This document shows, piece by piece, positions 55,167 to 64,000 of a stretch of 64,000 bases of DNA; the stretch's first letter is position 1, and the number at the start of each line of letters is the position of its first letter. The translations under genes were made by a program, and so were the position numbers. The notes beneath the pieces are model-generated. The model made no database searches. It saw only the letters and a list, made by a program, of their open reading frames with translations, and had not been told where the DNA came from. This DNA is from Adiantum capillus-veneris (taxonomy: Eukaryota > Streptophyta > Polypodiopsida > Polypodiales > Pteridaceae), in contig CM043963.1 of the NCBI GenBank assembly GCA_014529385.2, positions 78,578,412 to 78,642,411 of the forward strand. The letters are read 5' to 3'.

Positions 55167-56250
55167 CTAACACAAGGCAATACCACCATCACACTGCTTA
55201 AACTGTATACCCAAGTAATGATGCAAGAGCCCCAAATCTTTCATCTTGAAAGTAACATTCAAATCAGCCTTAAATTCAACAATATGTCTCTCATTTGGTC
55301 CAATGATCAGCAAATCTACATAAAGAACCACAATGAGAAGTACATCACCCTCACGCTTTACATACAATGTACTTTCTGTTGGATTGTTACGAAAGCCTTC
55401 TTTGACCAAATGAGTGTCAGCTTTTTCATACCAAGCACGAGAGATTGCTTCAACCCATACAAAACCTTCTTACATCTGCACACTTTTTCCTCTTGTCCTT
55501 TCTTGAAAAAACCGTGAGATTGCATTACTAAACTTACTCAAATATGTCACCATTCAAGAAAGCAGTAACAATGTCTAATAGATGTTCATCCCAACCAAAA
55601 TGAGCTACCAATGCACATAGAAAACGCACAGTAGTCATACAACAAGTGGGAGAAAAAGTCTTTTCATAATCTAGGTCTTTTTGTTGTGCATAACATTTGC
55701 AACAAGTCAAGCCTTATGGTGATCGATCTCACCATCCGGCTTACGTTTCAACTTGTAAACCCACTTCGTATCAATGGCTTTTTGGCCAGGAGGCAAATCG
55801 CATAAAGTCCATGTGTCATTTTCTATAAGTGCATCATATTTTGATTGCATGGCAGCCATCCAATTTTCTGAATTTTGTGCTTCATCAAAAGATAGAGGTT
55901 CCTCAACATCATGTAAGCTAAACACAGCCAAAGCATAACAATTTGATGCATAAGATGTATGGCGAGAGCCTGAACGAGTACGAGTAGACAAAGGTGTATC
56001 CAATTTACTGTCACACAAAATGTACACCAGCCATTTTGGCATACCTCTAGCCTGCTCATTTTCAGCCCTTTCCTCATCAAGTACATCATGTACATCTGCA
56101 TCAATAATAGGCTGATCTATAACATTTTTGAAAACCCCCATAGACTGTACATTTGCCTCATTGGAATTTACATTCGAACTTCCACCACTGAAAAGAGGCA
56201 ACAAAGTTTCATAAATGTCCTGTGAGCTTAAATTACTGTCTATGGGGGAC
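55167..56250 (-). pseudogene. pol: Copia-H: truncated copy of the Copia-A family
   Basis: Minus strand. 56250-55707 matches the Copia-A integrase C-terminal extension (SSQDIYETLLPLFSGG, DVHDVLDEERAENEQARGMP) and then continues into RT (NDTWTLCDLPPGQKAIDTKW, VYKLKRKPDGEIDHHKA), the part Copia-A has lost. RT goes on with frameshifts (DIVTAFLNGDIF, KVLYGLKQ) to 55409-55167, where the active site reads VLYVDLLII, so the second Asp of YVDD is Leu. It is truncated at both ends; no LTR was seen. Confidence 0.85.
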
Positions 56251-56583
56251 AGGGGACTGCCGGTGGTCCCCTGCCCGCAATCGTACCTAGCTAGGTATGC
56301 GATGCCTCTCGAGCAGAAGCTCATGATGATGTGCATTGAATAAAAAACATTGTAAAAGACTCCGTTTCTCTACATGAGAAAATTTCTAAATCTTCTTGTG
56401 GTTACCATTACATCAGGTATTCCTCTATCGTTGTTTCGTGACACATCCTCTATTTTCAAAAAAAAGAATTTGGTGCTTCATCAACTCCCTCTACTTTGGC
56501 ATTTGCACTATCGTTATCAACCAAATTGTCGCTCCTTCTTCCTCTGCAATATTTTGGCCATGTGTATTTTGCGTGGCATGCAC
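56251..56583. other. Unassigned stretch right of Copia-H
   Basis: A near-palindrome of GGGGACAGGGGACTGCCGG and CCGGTGGTCCCCTGCCC type lies at about 56240-56275. No gene seen. Confidence 0.4.
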
Positions 56584-57021
56584 CTACACATCCAATTTCA
56601 GCTTGATAGATGGTGCCTTGCATATCAAAAGACCAGTAGTGATGATGGCAAGTCGTGATGTCAGCCACACCCTGACTTTCTGCTGAATTCTTTCTCCTCT
56701 CTCCAGAACTGCAGCACGTGACCATGTTGAGTCCGCATACACCAATTTTATGTTGCGTCTTGCAGTACATTCTTGCAAGATAGAGGTGGCCAGTGGCTTT
56801 CCTACAAATTGATGTGTTCCTCCCGTGCTCCGTGGAAGTTCTTGAGTAGTTCTAACAAAGGCAGGCAATTCTAGTTTTGTCATGCCCTCTCCTGGTGTAG
56901 TGGTTAAAGGATTGCAAGCAGAATGATTCTCCTTATGCAATAGAGGGCTTACATTTTTCTGTTTCATCTTTGCTTTGAAGAAAGCAGCAGTACAACCATC
57001 CACTTTCCCATCCTCTCTCAC
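56584..57021 (-). CDS. Unrecognised ORF, 145 aa
   Basis: Begins MREDGKVDGCTAAFFKAKMK. Central ELPRSTGGTHQFVGKPLATS and RGERIQQKVRVWL look like ordinary soluble protein. It lies 170 bases downstream of the next gene on the same strand and could be a further exon of it. No family recognised; it could be spurious. Confidence 0.3.
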   Translation of the reverse strand: MREDGKVDGCTAAFFKAKMKQKNVSPLLHKENHSACNPLTTTPGEGMTKLELPAFVRTTQELPRSTGGTHQFVGKPLATSILQECTARRNIKLVYADSTWSRAAVLERGERIQQKVRVWLTSRLAIITTGLLICKAPSIKLKLDV

Positions 57022-57193
57022 TATGAAAGGATCAGGTGACTACGGGTCCGGTAGCAAGATCGAGTAAAACTATGCTTGTATCTGCTCCAGGACAACACTT
57101 GGGAAGGTCTGGATGCGGCAGCACGACCATGAACGGTCCTCTCAGAATCACTCCCCTCAGACATCTGCTGAGACGCCATTGGTAACTTCTGAA

Positions 57194-58054
57194 TCAGACC
57201 ACAATGGAGGTGGAAGGGGAAGAGCGGGGCCCCTTTTTCCTTAAACGTCTCAAAAGAGCCTTTGATTTATACCTGATCTCTTTTCTGAATTCTTTCGAAT
57301 TCTCGATTGTGTAGTTTTCTGCTACGATAGAGCTGCCTGCATTGTGAAACCATGTTTGAGGAGAAGCTTTATCAGATAAAGCAGATTGTTCTACAGCCTC
57401 CCCTAGAGGCAAAGCAGATGGAGGCAACTTGATGCAATCCAACCTTTCCAACTGCTTTCTTTTTGTTAATAAGCAATCCTCATTTGCTTTAGTGCTAAAA
57501 GTTTCCTCATCTTCGCTATAGGTGCCAACCTCCACATCTATCTCTGCATCTTTGTTCTCATCATCAACAATGATACTTTTCAAAGGAGACTTAACAACTG
57601 TGTACTTATGATCATGATATCTCTTCTCCAGGCTTATAGGTATGCTCTCATCACTTTGTTCAGCTTGTTGAAATTCTGTATGAATTGAACTTTCATTGCT
57701 ATGGTTGCAATCCGTTGCAGCAAGCCTGCAAGCCAGCAGAAGACAAAATGTGACCGCCACCGTAGCCACCTTTCCTATATAGAAAGCCCATGAGGAGAGG
57801 AGCAATAAAATTCCTGTTTTTGCAATCCAAGGCCAAAACCGACTCTCTGTCGCAATAAGGTCAACCTTGGTAGCATAAGAGGGAATGTGATTCAAAGATT
57901 GACCAGACACATCCCCTTGTTGAGCTGAAACCTTTACTGGAAGGGCTTCATGAATGGCAACATCCACAAGAGCGATCTGTGTTGATCGCTTTAAAACAGA
58001 AGCTTTATGTTTTCTTTGTATCTTCCTCAAGAGGGACATAGGAAGAGCAAACAC
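57194..58054 (-). CDS. Possible host gene: 286-aa membrane protein of unknown function
   Basis: ATG at 58054 (a second in-frame ATG six residues on). Basic N-terminus (KIQRKHKASVLKRS). Two adjacent hydrophobic segments at about residues 75-110 (GILLLLSSWAFYIGKVATVA, VTFCLLLACRLAA) form a helical hairpin. A long acidic Ser-rich loop follows, and the C-terminus is basic (RYKSKALLRRLRKKGPRS). It shows no TE motif and codon use looks like a normal gene. A short conserved PW before the membrane hairpin may be useful for searching. The family is not recognised. Confidence 0.5.
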   Translation of the reverse strand: MFALPMSLLRKIQRKHKASVLKRSTQIALVDVAIHEALPVKVSAQQGDVSGQSLNHIPSYATKVDLIATESRFWPWIAKTGILLLLSSWAFYIGKVATVAVTFCLLLACRLAATDCNHSNESSIHTEFQQAEQSDESIPISLEKRYHDHKYTVVKSPLKSIIVDDENKDAEIDVEVGTYSEDEETFSTKANEDCLLTKRKQLERLDCIKLPPSALPLGEAVEQSALSDKASPQTWFHNAGSSIVAENYTIENSKEFRKEIRYKSKALLRRLRKKGPRSSPSTSIVV

Positions 58055-58589
58055 TGCCTTCTGCGTCTAGCAGTCACAATTGCTCACATACAAAAAATAC
58101 TGTTGTTTCTGGAGCTTCAACTTTCTAGAAAAACGGAGGCCAATTCAAATGCTCTTGTTGAAGCTCGTCCACTGATGTTTTTCAGACGATTAAGCAACGC
58201 AGGGTGTCAGCACATACAACTGCGTTGAAGAAGATAGCCGAATGTGGGAGAGGAGACGACAAGGCGACTTTTACAGATCTCTGCCAAAGAGAGAGAACTC
58301 AAATTGCCCAACCTACGAAATCGAGAAGCAAGGCCAAGCGAGAATTAGAAGAAGCTGAAGGGGCGTGCGCCAGGCAGCTACGGTTGGAACTTTAATGGCA
58401 TTGTGAGCTCGTGCTGCAATCTGCTGTCATTAGAAAAAGGATGAGGAGAAAGGTAGCTTGCCACGAGCACGGGTGACGGGGGTGTTGGAAACGCGTCTTC
58501 CGCTGAGAAAGGTTTGAAAAGAAAGAGTCATGCCATCTGCCACGTCGGAGTTGAGAAGCCAAGTACGTCAACCGTGAAAATGCAAAACA
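58055..58589. other. Upstream region of the membrane-protein gene
   Basis: Probably 5' leader and promoter of the minus-strand gene. Short ORFs here have no supporting features. Confidence 0.35.
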
Positions 58590-58598
58590 ATTTACAAA

Positions 58599-59083
58599 GG
58601 GAAAATTACCAAAATACCCCTCTAATTTGTGGAAATTCCCAAAATACCCTTCAAATTTCAAAAATTTCCAATGTACCCCTCATATTTTGTCAAAAATTCC
58701 CAAAAATGCCCTTCAAATTTTCCAAAATTCCCAAAATATCCCTAGTTGTGAGAGTAAATTTATCCAATGATAAAAAAATATGTAGTGTTTCATAAGAAGA
58801 CTGATTTTCTATCAATACAAGATACTAAAACTAGAATTTGACCTAGTTATGTAGGCTTTGGAGATGAATTGCTTCATTAATTGTCTTTTTTTTGGGAGGT
58901 AATTTGTGACAAATTACATGCTAAGCACTAAAGAACAGATCTCCATTGTCAAAAAGGAATAAAGATTAGGAAATCCTGAACAATCCAACTGAAATAGATA
59001 GAAGGGTATTTTGGAAATTTTAGAAATTTGAGGGGTATTTTGGGAATTTCCACAAATTAGAGGGAGTTTTTGGTAATTTTCCC
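58599..59083. mobile_element. Mutator-type MITE with 9-bp target duplication
   Basis: ATTTACAAA flanks both sides (58590-58598, 59084-59092). Terminal inverted repeats begin GGGAAAATTACCAAAA and extend about 80 bases with few mismatches; the left arm also carries further degenerate copies of the AATTCCCAAAATACCC motif. 9-bp duplications are the mark of Mutator-like elements. No ORF. Confidence 0.88.
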
Positions 59084-59092
59084 ATTTACAAA

Positions 59093-59600
59093 CCACTGCC
59101 TAGGTCGGTCCTGCCCCTCCCTCAACACTAAGGGGCACGGGAGCTTTATGGAAGTCCAGACGGTGGGATCAAGGGCACGGAAGTGGGGCGCCGTGAGATT
59201 GAAGCTATCGAGGCGCGACACGTGACTAAAACAAGTAAACTTGGACGGGGTTTGGTAAACGGGGGCGTCGGGAGGTAAACTCGGACGGGAAGGTGACGTG
59301 GGCTGGAAACGTGGTGCGAATGGGCTGAGGTGGAGTCCTAGTGGAAAATGACGGGCCAACATGGCTATGACAAGATGGCCATCGGGATGAGCCTCGGGCG
59401 GGCAACCCATTTTCAAATTTGCCTCGCAGGAATGCAGTGTAATCAGAGATTAGATTAGGAAATTAACGATTAGATAAGGAATCAGTAATCGGAGGTGAGA
59501 TGAGAGGACGAGAAGGGGAGGCTGGTAGTTGAGACGGTAATTAGAAATCAGTAATCAGATGAAGACTTTGTAGGAGATTGGAAGCTCAAAGGCAGCATGG
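59093..59600. other. Unassigned sequence
   Basis: No gene recognised. 59440-59570 has short direct repeats of AATCAGTAATCAGA and GATTAGATTAGGAAATTAACG types. Confidence 0.4.
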
Positions 59601-59614
59601 ATTTGAACCATGTA

Positions 59615-59616
59615 GT

Positions 59617-59681
<65 letters not shown>
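59615..59681. repeat. GT and GA compound microsatellite
   Basis: About 13 GT units directly followed by about 20 GA units. Confidence 0.95.
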
Positions 59682-59686
<5 letters not shown>

Positions 59687-59699
59687 TGTTGTGTATTAG

Positions 59700-61995
59700 A
59701 TGCCTCCCATCAATGTAATCGAAGACCGGCCATTGAGTGGATATTTCAATAGTGAGACGACGACTGAAGGAGAATCGTCAGATGACTGGCCAATCAATGA
59801 GGATAGTGGCATGGATAACTCACCACAAAACAATGGGGGTAGTCCCAGCTCAGTCGCATGTTGGCATTCGCAATGCTCTTGGGTTGCCTTAGATCCGTCT
59901 TCATACACATCAAAAACATTTTTCCCTTCGACGAGATGACATACTCCTTAATGGCCAAAGATTTGGGAGGGACAGAGACAATGTCACTAGCAATACTTCA
60001 AGCGACTGACGTTCGGAGATTGTTTAATTTAAAGAAGTGGAATAGGATGAAAGACTCCTTGATGCTTTGTCCAGGTATAGGGCTGGAAATAGGCTGCCTG
60101 CGCTTGAAATCTACTGGCCTAAAGGTTGCCTTTATCGAAGATTGGGCACGCATTGTTCATGCAGCCCATTGCCATTTGACACATGAAAATCATCTTGGAG
60201 TGGATGCCACTCTCAAGGCTGTCCAGAAGCAATGGTGCATAGACAAGAGACAACATGGGTTGCCTCTTGATTACATAAACGACTCAATCACTGCATGTGG
60301 ACGCTTACTAAAAGAGAAGATCATTGATCGTGATGTAGTTGCGATGCCTATTAGTAGCAGAACCGCAAATTGCCCAACCTCTTCAATCGAGACAACAACA
60401 TCTCAAGTCGAGCAACAGTTGACAAGAATCATGATAAAGCATCACACATGGCTGGTCCTAGTCAGATCTTTAAGGAAGCATAGAGCATATAAGTGGCTAC
60501 AAGAATACATTTTCCATCGAGGTGGAAGCATAGATCGGAGAGGTGCGAATAAGCGGCGACAACGAAAGTCCAAGAGGTGTAGGTGCTTGTTTAAGGTGGT
60601 GCCATTCAACACTATCATGGTGGTGATAGGGTGACTATCGCAATCCATGGCGATCACACGGGGCACATACCTAGCTCACGTGCTGACCTTTACCACTTGC
60701 CGGTGCATTCAGCTGTAGTTGCATGATGTATGGATGATTTGTTTGATGTTGGGATGTGCCGCCATGTCGCCAAAATGTCAATCTCCAAGGAAAGGTTTCA
60801 CATGGCAAATGCATCTGAGCTGGATCGTGTAATCTAAAGACTTTTTATGATACCAAAAGAGGTGCAAATGCTGTTTCATCAAATGCGCACATGGTACTTA
60901 ACTTGCCATTGGAATTTTTAAGAAGCCTTTCCTCTGTTGAGTTTTTGATAGCATTTGATCCAACATTTCTTTTCATTGTAGGTAACTTTGTAAGTAGTGA
61001 ATGGGGTGAGATGCATGCAGAGGCTCTACGTTTGCAAGAATTGAAGAAGGTAATACTACATTCTCAACTTCTTAAGCTAGATGGGTGAGCATGCATCCTC
61101 AAGTATACTTCTTGTATGGACATGTAATCTTTGTGTAGCCTTACAATCCCAAAAACCCTGATGAGAACAAGCGGCCATTCATCCTCCTCATTCAAGACGA
61201 GTGGATGCTACAAGTTGCTCTTTGTTTCTCTCGTCAGAACTCATAGGCCGTGGATAGCACTTTCAAGACAAACATTTATGGTCTACCGCTCTATGGTGCA
61301 GTCTTGCCAAACCAAAATGGCATAGGGATTCCGATACGGCTGATGTTATGCAGCAATGATGTGGGTACCAGCCAGGAAAAGGTGGCCCTAGAGCTCACGT
61401 TCAAGATGAGCTTTGCAAGGCTAGGTGACGTTCGGACCACATCCATTGTCCTTGATAAGAGCCAGCAAGAGCTCGAAGCCATCCTCAAGGTTGTGGATCA
61501 AGATCCTTTTTGCTGGAGTAAAGACAAGGATGGAAGGCGGTAACAAGTCGCATGCAAAGTTTGCTATGTTGGTTTCATGTCAAGAAGGCATGGGTTGAGA
61601 ACCTCTTGCCCAAGTAGGTCATTTCTTTCATGTGTTCTTCATGTCATCTCATGTCTACGAATTGATTGTCGTACTCACACGGCGTTGTTGTGCATAGGTC
61701 CCTATAAACAAGCGCGATGATGTGTACAACGATTGCTTGTCGAATTTGATGCATGCAACAAGCGAGGATATATTTGAAGCAAGGTACGATGAGCTATTGC
61801 AGGTGTATTAGGCACATGAGAATATTTGAGGGTATGTATCCACTGGTTGGTGTGGCAACACATGTATGTGGCGAAGCCGTTGGCCAAGATTCAGTCGTCT
61901 ATTTCAGCATGCGAAAGTGGATACTACAAACTTGGTTGAGCGATCATGGAAATATGTCAAGTTTACCTTGCTAAATGCAAAGATAAACAGGTCTT
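59700..61995 (+). pseudogene. Decayed MULE-like DDE transposase
   Basis: Pieces in several frames. 60140-60310 has HAAHCHLTHENHLGVDATLK and AVQKQWCIDKRQHGLPLDYI, an integrase-like zinc region. 61160-61540 has AVDSTFKTNIYGLPLYGAVL, PNQNGIGIPIRLMLCSNDVG and TSIVLDKSQQELEAI, a DDE transposase core with conserved Asp residues. 61866-61990 has WPRFSRLFQHAKVDTTNLVE and RSWKYVKFTLLNAKINRSL, the usual C-terminus. The set fits Mutator-like transposases found in diverse plants. Many stops and frame changes make it inactive. It ends where the LTR of element J begins. Confidence 0.65.
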
Positions 61996-62152
61996 TGTTT
62001 GCAAGACAAGGGAAGCTAGAGCCTGAGAGTCCACCACTCAACCACCCATTATATAGCAAAGCCCCTGGCCCTTTGCCCTAGTTGGACTCCCTTTCCACAC
62101 CGCCTAACCCGGCCCTGCCCTTGTCTAGTCCGGCCTTGCCGGTGTCCTAACA
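61996..62152 (-). repeat. 3' LTR (fragment) of element J
   Basis: Minus-strand start TGTTAGGACACCGGCAAGG follows the polypurine tract TTAAGGGGGGAGTAA (62153-62167). The far end near 61996 is inferred from where the transposase similarity stops; 157 bp is short, so it may be truncated. Confidence 0.6.
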
Positions 62153-62163
62153 TTACTCCCCCC

Positions 62164-63228
62164 TTAAGAAGAGTTTTCGTCCTTGAAAACAAAAGTGTGG
62201 AACTTCTTCTTAAGAACACTAATGTTTTCCCAAGTGGCACCTTCCTCCGGTCGGTCTTTCCACTTGATTAAGGCTTGTTGACGTACGTGATGACGTGTAC
62301 GCAACTCATGATAATCAAGAACACGTTCAGATTCATGCGGTAAGGTAGGAGGTTCAATGAAATCAACCAAAACCTGTTGGTCAATGACATTGTCGTCCCC
62401 ATGTAACCGCTTACGTAAACGGCTTACATGAAACACCGGATGAATGCGAGAATGTGAAGGTAGTAATAATTTGTAGACATGATCACCTACTCGCTTGAGT
62501 ATTTTGAAAGGCCCACAATATCGGGGAGATAATTTAGGTGTTGGCCCAGTTTTCAGACTTTCTGAATGTTCTGGCACACGTAAAAATACTTCCTCCCCTT
62601 CTTTGAAGGTAACTTGCCGACATTTCTCATCAGCGTACTTCTTATACCAATCATGTGCTTGTCGAACATTTTGACGAGCAAGGTTCAGCATATCCATGTG
62701 GTCTTGGAGAAAATCCTTAACATGTTGGAGTTTTTTGGTTGCCAACCCCACCGTAACTGGTGACCTAGGTTGAAACCCGTACATAAGCATGAAAGGACCA
62801 AAGCCTGTTGTGACATGCTTAGCACTGTTGTAGGCAAACTCGAGAATAGGTAAGTATTCTTCCCAGTCTGACTGTTTTTTGCTGATGTATGCTCTTAGCA
62901 TATCCTCTAGCACCTGGTTAACCCGTTCTGTCTGACCATCTGTTTCTGGATGATCAGCGGTACTGAGGTTCAGTTGTGTACCCAATCGTTTAAATACAGC
63001 TCTCCAAAAGTGGTTGTTAAACTTGGGATCATGGTCACTAACAATGTTACTTGGAAAACCATACAGTTTGTATTGATTGTCCACAAATAACTTGGATAGT
63101 TCTGGTGTCTTAACCGTTGATTTGGTGAGAATAAACTTACATAGTTTAGTCAACTTGTCTACGACCACCCATACCGAGTCATGACTTCGTACAGCGGTTG
63201 GTAAACCCACAATAAAATCCATAGACAT
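62164..63228 (-). CDS. pol: Element J integrase core and chromodomain (354 aa open)
   Basis: Opens at MSMDFIVGLP, with catalytic residues in MDFIVGLP, VSDHDPKF and TDGQTERVNQ. Then EEYLPILEFAYNSAKHVTTG, GPFKILKRVGDHVYKLLLP and [16 protein letters not shown] (GPY/F region), and a C-terminal chromodomain (ERVLDYHELRTRHHVRQQAL, IKWKDRPEEGATWE). A TGA just upstream of the ATG replaces a Trp codon, separating it from the rest of integrase. Confidence 0.9.
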   Translation of the reverse strand: MSMDFIVGLPTAVRSHDSVWVVVDKLTKLCKFILTKSTVKTPELSKLFVDNQYKLYGFPSNIVSDHDPKFNNHFWRAVFKRLGTQLNLSTADHPETDGQTERVNQVLEDMLRAYISKKQSDWEEYLPILEFAYNSAKHVTTGFGPFMLMYGFQPRSPVTVGLATKKLQHVKDFLQDHMDMLNLARQNVRQAHDWYKKYADEKCRQVTFKEGEEVFLRVPEHSESLKTGPTPKLSPRYCGPFKILKRVGDHVYKLLLPSHSRIHPVFHVSRLRKRLHGDDNVIDQQVLVDFIEPPTLPHESERVLDYHELRTRHHVRQQALIKWKDRPEEGATWENISVLKKKFHTFVFKDENSS

Positions 63229-63751
63229 GCCTTTTCATTTTCCATTGGGAATCTCCAAAGGATGTAAGAGTCCTTCTGCTTTCAGGTGCTCTGGCTTTGT
63301 TAACTTGACATTTTTGGTAATGCAAGACATAAGCTTGAACAAAGCCATGTATACCTGGCCAGTAAAACTGTCGTCGTACGAGAGCATAAGTTTTTCTAAT
63401 CCTCGGTTGCCTTGCACTTGGACTATCATGACATTCATAAAGAATTTGGCACCGAATGTCTATGTCCGTCGGTACACAAACTCTCCCCTTATGGAGTAGG
63501 TACCCATTGTCGATGGTGAAATGCTTCCATCGCTGTAGTTCATCACTTGATAAAGGAGAACTAGGTGTGGAGGTTAACTGTACACTACCGTCATTGGAGT
63601 TAGAAGGATCCCTCTTTTGAACATGGCTCCACACTTTGGAATATGCTTCATCATACTCATATTTGCCTTTGAGAGAATCTAAAAATTCACTACGAAGTTC
63701 CGTGAACAAGAGTGAATTGATCTCTGGCATTCGACTTAGAGCGTTTGCCAA
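63229..63751 (-). pseudogene. Element J integrase N-terminus
   Basis: Contains MANALSRMPEIN (RNase H end), ELQRWKHFTIDNGYLLHKGR and the zinc finger region HDSPSARQPRIRKTYALVRR then YVLHYQKCQ. The second His (Arg-Gln here) and first Cys (His here) of HHCC are changed, and a frame change follows near 63290. Confidence 0.82.
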
Positions 63752-64000
63752 GACATTGTACCGGCCTTCGCGATACCTTAGCTTGGCGTCATATTCCTAA
63801 AGAATCTCGGTCCACCTGGCTTTTCGACCCTTCAAATCCGTTTGTTGTGTAAACCATTTGATGCTTTCATGGTCAAACACAATCTCAAACTGAGCACCAT
63901 ACAGATAATGCCACCATGTTTTTAAGGTAGACACTATTGCATAGAGTTCGCATTCATAAGCAGAATAGTTCTGCTGAGCTGCATCAAGCTTCTTGCTTCC
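63752..64000 (-). pseudogene. Element J RNase H, partial
   Basis: Reads KKLDAAQQNYSAYECELYAI, VSTLKTWWHYLYGAQFEIVF and DHESIKWFTQQ, covering the catalytic Glu and third Asp positions. A TAG near 63798 interrupts it. The first Asp lies beyond the window. Confidence 0.8.

Larger units (their letters stand above)
61996..64000 (-). mobile_element. Element J: chromovirus, 3' half, continues past the right edge
   Basis: Minus-strand RNase H, integrase and chromodomain, polypurine tract and a 3' LTR fragment (up to 62152). RT and gag would lie right of the window. At least two nonsense mutations. Confidence 0.88.

Overview
The window is nuclear DNA from a plant and is almost entirely nested transposable elements. 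Plant origin is shown by Ty3/gypsy elements with chromodomains or with the second, archaeal-type RNase H of the Tat lineage, Ty1/copia elements primed by initiator tRNA-Met, a CACTA (En/Spm) transposon with intron-split TNP2- and TNPA-like genes, Mutator-type sequences and long CT/GA microsatellites. Which plant is not certain. The TE mix fits a large, repeat-rich, perhaps non-angiosperm genome, which is a weak inference. No rRNA, tRNA, CRISPR array or bacterial-style operon was found.

Layout. 1-9765: very young Tat-like Ty3 element (Ty3-1, + strand), its 5' LTR cut by the window edge, with two tandem related small ORFs ahead of gag. 9766-14000: low-copy-looking decayed genes: a CENH3/H3-like histone-fold fragment, a Ulp1 (C48) protease, an acidic repeat segment and an FCP1/NIF phosphatase domain in a row on +, then a converging unrecognised gene on -. 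About 14290-27427: an old Ty3 element (Ty3-B), split by a copia element (16536-26928, 5-bp TSD) that is itself split by a complete CACTA transposon (17213-23985, 3-bp TSD). The CACTA carries a captured heavy-metal-associated (HMA) fragment. 28538-31244: complete small LTR element (C, - strand, 5-bp TSD) encoding no gag or pol but an uninterrupted 650-codon Ala-rich ORF. 31397-31759: MITE. 33149-40529: decayed chromovirus (D, - strand) whose LTR promoters carry heat-shock-element-like arrays. Its RT is split by a 1.34-kb element (36341-37678) at a TTAA site. 41544-52390: Ty3 element F (- strand, tRNA-Trp primer site), split by the chromovirus G (42896-51833, + strand). 55167-56250: second copy of the copia family. 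57194-58054: possible host membrane-protein gene. 58599-59083: Mutator-type MITE with 9-bp TSD. 59700-62000: decayed MULE-like transposase. 61996-64000: chromovirus J, running off the right edge.

The genes do not form a pathway; they are the enzyme sets of separate elements. Ty3 elements use gag, protease, RT, RNase H and integrase to copy through RNA. The CACTA uses its TNP2 transposase and TNPA-like binder on the subterminal TAGCGACGC repeats. The MITEs and element C depend on proteins made elsewhere. The relative order is readable from the nesting: Ty3-B before copia before CACTA; F before G; D before its TTAA insert.

Most promising for new biology: the H3-like/Ulp1/NIF cluster, the twin pre-gag ORFs of Ty3-1, the passenger ORF of element C, and the heat-shock-like LTR arrays of D.
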